From contig CANMIX010000003.1 of NCBI GenBank assembly GCA_947497985.1, forward strand, positions 310,001 through 374,000: a DNA stretch of 64,000 nucleotides, in the 5' to 3' direction. The position numbers and the translations under genes were made by a program. A model generated the notes under the pieces. It worked only from the letters and a program-made list of their open reading frames with translations, was not told the DNA's origin and searched no databases. Positions 60,884-64,000 of the stretch are shown in pieces (positions within the stretch are counted from its first letter, which is position 1; each line of letters starts with the position of its first letter). Source of the DNA: an uncultured Paracoccaceae bacterium (lineage in GTDB: Bacteria; Pseudomonadota; Alphaproteobacteria; Rhodobacterales; Rhodobacteraceae).

Positions 60884-63800
60884 ATGAGTGGCTTCAAAGT
60901 CGAAGGGCTAGAGATCAAAAAGCTACTGAAAGTGGCTCGGAAACAACCGATCTCTTTTTCTTACAATCCTGGCAAGGGCGGCGACGACCAATATTTTGGT
61001 CTGGACAAACGTAAGCCTGCCAAAATGTTGGGTCAGGAGGCCAAGAAGGTAGGCGATGGCGCCAAGTTCGCTTTTGGCACTGCCACCCTCGAAGGCAAAG
61101 TGCTGACTCTGAAGTGTGAGAAGCTGATCCCAGCTCTGGCCAAAACGCTTAAGAAGTACCTGCGCAAACAAAAGGTGCCGTTGAACGTTCAGATCATGGA
61201 TGCGGCTGGTAAAGTGGTTGAGTCCGATATCTCGGATGACATTCCAGACGACCCGGACCTGGCCGACGCGCCCGCGGCGGACGTAAAAGAGACACCCGAA
61301 GCCAAGCACAAGGGAAAGTCTAAGGAAAAGGAAAGTGATCCCGAGGCCAATCCTGACGCGGACTTAAATAAGAAAGAAAAGTCCAAGGAAAAGGAAAAAG
61401 AAAGCGAACCTGCGGCCAAGCCTGACGAGGATCCCCAAAAGAAGGTGATGGAAAAGCTGACGGCCACCAAGGCCGAGCTTCAGACGCTTCCCAAACCCAT
61501 CGCCAAAAAACTGGTTCCAGCCTTTGAAAAAGTGGTCGAAGCGCTCAAGGCGGGCAAGGTCGACGTGGCGGATGCCATCGCAGACAAGATCGCCAAGGCG
61601 GTCACGGATGCCAAAGCGAAGGCACCACCGCCACCACCACCGCCGCCGGGCGACGAACCAGGTCCCGCGCCGGAAGTGGACGAAGATGCGTTACGTGAAC
61701 GCGTGAAGGCTGCGTTTGCAGCGTTGCAAGATGACTATAAGGCTTTCATGGTGCGCGGGGATAAGTCCCTGACTGACAAAGCAAAACAGCTGCATGATGC
61801 CTTTGGTGCGACAATAGACAGTGACCTTGCCAAAGCCGGGAAAATAGTCTCCACGCTCAAGAAATTTGTTGAAGCAAGGCTTGCGGCTTTGCCGCCGATC
61901 AGTGCGGCGGATAAAGCCAAGCTTGCGGTCCAAGCAGCCGAGGGGCAGCTCGCCCCAGTGCAAAGATATGAAAAATCTGCCGCCATTCAGACGAAGTATC
62001 CGGGGGCCTCGGTTGCCGCAAAGAACGCAATGGATGGTTTCGCGGCAGTCCTTGGGGACCAAGAGATTACGCCTGAATTGATGACCGAGGCGCAAGCTGG
62101 GATCAAACAAGCAGAACAGCGTTTGAAAGACGCCGAAGCGCGCCTGAAAACGGCGCAAGACATGGCCGATGGGCCGAACAAAGCAGAAGCGATCCGTCTG
62201 GCCCAGCTTGACGTCGACGGAATGAAGGACCGGGTGACAGAAGCTAAGGCGTTTGTAAAAGCGGCGAAGGGGAAGAAAGCCCTGACCGAGGCGCTGACCT
62301 ATGGTCCCTTGTCCGCCAAATCGGGTCAAAGCTTCTCGGACGAAGCGGCGAAAGCTTTGATCGAAGGATTTGCACGCGACCCGGATTTGACAGTGTTGGC
62401 TGTCGACGCCGCCGCCACTGGCAAATACCCGGATGCGGTGGCGCAAGGTCTGACCAAGGTCATGGATCAGCGCGATACCGGGTTCAAGGACGCAAGCGGA
62501 AAATCCTTTGCCAAACCGGAGACGGCGGAGAAATACGCCGAAGACCTGCTCAAGATGGGCGCGAATGTCGGGCCAGAGTTTTTTGGCCGGATGGACGATT
62601 ATATGGCGTCCGGGCGTCAACACAAACGCAACCCGCTGGGTGACGCGCGGATCAAAAACGATACCGCCAAGGCGCAGAAGCGTTCCGTCATGTTGGGCGG
62701 AGCCTTGTTGAAAGATGGCGCCCTGGATCTGGACAGTCAGAACGCCAAAGACACCGTTGGCGACATGTTGTTCAGCCCCTACTCGCTGCGCAATCCAATG
62801 CCCGCAATGAACGAGCATGTGGTCAAAACACTCGACTTCTTGGGCGATCCGGCCAATGCGGCCAAGGCCAATGAAATCCTGGATGACATCCCGGACACCA
62901 ACACCAAATCCAGCCGGAAACTGGTTCGCAAAGCGCTTGGCAAGCGCGGGTCGGAAGCGGTTGATAAAGGCGATGCACAGCAAGCCGTCATGGCCTCGAT
63001 GATGAAATCGCTGGATCAGGGGCCGGTAGGATCGTGTTTCGCAACGGCACCAGCTCGCCGTCTGCGCGAGACAGAGCCGCTGAAAGCGATGGAAGCCTAC
63101 TCGGAAATTGCAGGGACCGGAAAATACAAACCACCCTTTGGACCAGAAGTCCCAGCGGTTACCCGATTGCCAAAACACGAAGATCCATTAATGCGCAGCT
63201 GGGAATACTCGCTCGCAACCTCAATGTCCCGCAAGGAAGGTAGCAGCCGATCGGAATTGCTGGACTTGGTGATGGACCAAGGGATGCAGGGGCTTTCTGA
63301 TGAGCTGAACCAAATTCTTTTGGACAAGGCCAGTGATGAGGGCGCAGTCAAAGGGCTGTTTACCAAGCTGAAGAAGAAGTTCGTCGGCCTGTTCAAAACG
63401 GACAAGCTGAAGCAAGCGATTTCTGACGCTTTTCAATTTGTATATGATCCAACGTCAGAGATCACAAAAGCAAGCGACGGCAGCTCGACAACGGGTCGCT
63501 ACATTCTGGTGCGCAAGTCCAACAAGAATGAGATCCGGACTAAAGACGCGTATGTTCGTGAGATGAGCGAAGTCGCAATCGAGTTTCTGGCATTGGACCC
63601 GAGTTCGGACGCGGCCGATGAGGTTCGCGACTATATCGCCAGCGATGTCTTCATCAACGCCGTTACGCCCAACGTTGGCGGTGAGAAGTATCTGCCTTGG
63701 GAGCAAACGTCCGGAGGTCAAACCGGCGAAGCGACCCGCGCCCTCTTTGGGGACAGCCTGAGCCAAGATACCATGACTGATCGTGCTAAAGGCGCTGTGA

Positions 63801-64000
63801 AAATGGGTGAACGGACCGAGGATGTTCTGACTGATATGTTGGACACTTTCACGGGCGCGCCGGATGAAATGATTACTATTTTGACCACAAGTATGCACGG
63901 GTTTAACGCGCTTCCGAACGACCCGTCGCTGGACAAACTAAAAGGTAAAGACAAGTCTGAGATCGAAGCCAATGTCCAGAAACATCTGATTAAGGCTGGT
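60884..64000 (+). CDS. Very large multidomain protein with papain/calpain-like Cys motif (3' end outside window)
   Basis: ATG 60884 with a GGGGGAG site six bases upstream opens a frame of 1039 codons with no stop before the right edge. Residues 1-115: small basic domain ('GLEIKKLLKVARKQPISFSY'). About 125-187: Lys/Glu/Asp-rich linker. About 247-254: eight prolines. About 255-465: helical, coiled coil near 406-462 ('QAEQRLKDAEARLKTAQ'). About 700-1039: 'SLDQGPVGSCFATAPARRL' with Cys718 in the QGxxGxC context of papain- and calpain-type peptidases; the His and Asn/Asp partners are not yet visible. No signal peptide. No family recognised overall. An effector, toxin or housekeeping protease are all possible. 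Confidence 0.75.
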   Translation, partial: MSGFKVEGLEIKKLLKVARKQPISFSYNPGKGGDDQYFGLDKRKPAKMLGQEAKKVGDGAKFAFGTATLEGKVLTLKCEKLIPALAKTLKKYLRKQKVPLNVQIMDAAGKVVESDISDDIPDDPDLADAPAADVKETPEAKHKGKSKEKESDPEANPDADLNKKEKSKEKEKESEPAAKPDEDPQKKVMEKLTATKAELQTLPKPIAKKLVPAFEKVVEALKAGKVDVADAIADKIAKAVTDAKAKAPPPPPPPPGDEPGPAPEVDEDALRERVKAAFAALQDDYKAFMVRGDKSLTDKAKQLHDAFGATIDSDLAKAGKIVSTLKKFVEARLAALPPISAADKAKLAVQAAEGQLAPVQRYEKSAAIQTKYPGASVAAKNAMDGFAAVLGDQEITPELMTEAQAGIKQAEQRLKDAEARLKTAQDMADGPNKAEAIRLAQLDVDGMKDRVTEAKAFVKAAKGKKALTEALTYGPLSAKSGQSFSDEAAKALIEGFARDPDLTVLAVDAAATGKYPDAVAQGLTKVMDQRDTGFKDASGKSFAKPETAEKYAEDLLKMGANVGPEFFGRMDDYMASGRQHKRNPLGDARIKNDTAKAQKRSVMLGGALLKDGALDLDSQNAKDTVGDMLFSPYSLRNPMPAMNEHVVKTLDFLGDPANAAKANEILDDIPDTNTKSSRKLVRKALGKRGSEAVDKGDAQQAVMASMMKSLDQGPVGSCFATAPARRLRETEPLKAMEAYSEIAGTGKYKPPFGPEVPAVTRLPKHEDPLMRSWEYSLATSMSRKEGSSRSELLDLVMDQGMQGLSDELNQILLDKASDEGAVKGLFTKLKKKFVGLFKTDKLKQAISDAFQFVYDPTSEITKASDGSSTTGRYILVRKSNKNEIRTKDAYVREMSEVAIEFLALDPSSDAADEVRDYIASDVFINAVTPNVGGEKYLPWEQTSGGQTGEATRALFGDSLSQDTMTDRAKGAVKMGERTEDVLTDMLDTFTGAPDEMITILTTSMHGFNALPNDPSLDKLKGKDKSEIEANVQKHLIKAG

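Noticed and set aside
61691-63178. 495-codon open frame on the minus strand
   Set aside because: It lies wholly opposite the unbroken plus-strand frame from 60884, which has a strong ribosome site and domain-like composition. The reverse protein is Cys-, His- and Arg-rich without motifs, a typical shadow.
1-64000. tRNA, rRNA, CRISPR, IS element or prophage
   Set aside because: Intergenic regions were scanned by eye for tRNA T-loops, direct-repeat arrays and transposase genes; none was found. A covariance-model scan would be decisive.

Overview
The window looks like a chromosomal segment of a Rhodobacterales (Roseobacter-group) alphaproteobacterium. Supporting signs are moderately GC-rich coding with tight ATGA/GTGA gene overlaps, a membrane cytochrome-type urate hydroxylase (PuuD), a PuuE-UraD fusion, a YcjX/YcjF pair, a DUF995-type secreted protein, a group III truncated hemoglobin and a nadA-nadB-nadC operon. 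No rRNA, tRNA, CRISPR array, insertion sequence or phage gene was seen. Species is not assigned.

Layout. 1-2.9 kb: the 3' part of an APH-like protein, a DgoK-like protein that has lost its signature motifs, and an AraC regulator. 3.2-29.8 kb: a large Wzx/Wzy-type exopolysaccharide locus with an initiating sugar-phosphate transferase, a CpsD-like P-loop protein, a Wzz-like co-polymerase, a flippase, a Wzy-like polymerase, and GT2, GT4 and GT26 glycosyltransferases. Within it is one translationally coupled minus-strand run (27914 down to 9194). It interleaves Wzy, a type I PKS (KS-AT-KR-DH-ACP-TE), a GT2, an NRPS (formyltransferase, truncated C, glycine-type A domain split by a luciferase-like monooxygenase, PCP), a phosphopantetheinyl transferase, two SGNH proteins (one fused to a glycosidase-like domain) and another GT2. 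This PKS-NRPS inside a polysaccharide operon is the most unusual system in the window. The likeliest reading is that it builds an acyl or amide substituent for the polymer.

29.8-35.1 kb: tamB-tamA, outer-membrane translocation and assembly. 35.2-44.9 kb: urate and allantoin degradation (puuD, LysR, uraH, puuE-uraD fusion, allA, NCS2 purine permease, allE, IclR), with a GAPDH-family gene and a small secreted protein embedded. Allantoate amidohydrolase is not in the window. 45.0-50.1 kb: truA, ycjX-GNAT-ycjF, truncated hemoglobin, DUF995 protein. 50.3-56.6 kb: a second glycan locus (UDP-xylose synthase, GalE, processive membrane GT2, GH26-like and GH128-like hydrolases). 57.0-60.5 kb: the NAD operon nadA-nadB-nadC. 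From 60884 to the right edge: one uninterrupted reading frame of at least 1039 codons, unterminated in the window, with a Lys/Glu-rich linker, polyproline, coiled coil and a papain/calpain-like QG..GSC motif.

How the genes work together. The two glycan loci supply nucleotide sugars, glycosyltransferases, export and trimming enzymes for cell-surface polymers. The purine cluster turns urate into glyoxylate, urea and ammonia under LysR and IclR control. The rest is housekeeping. Functions are inferred from sequence motifs read by eye; no database search was run.
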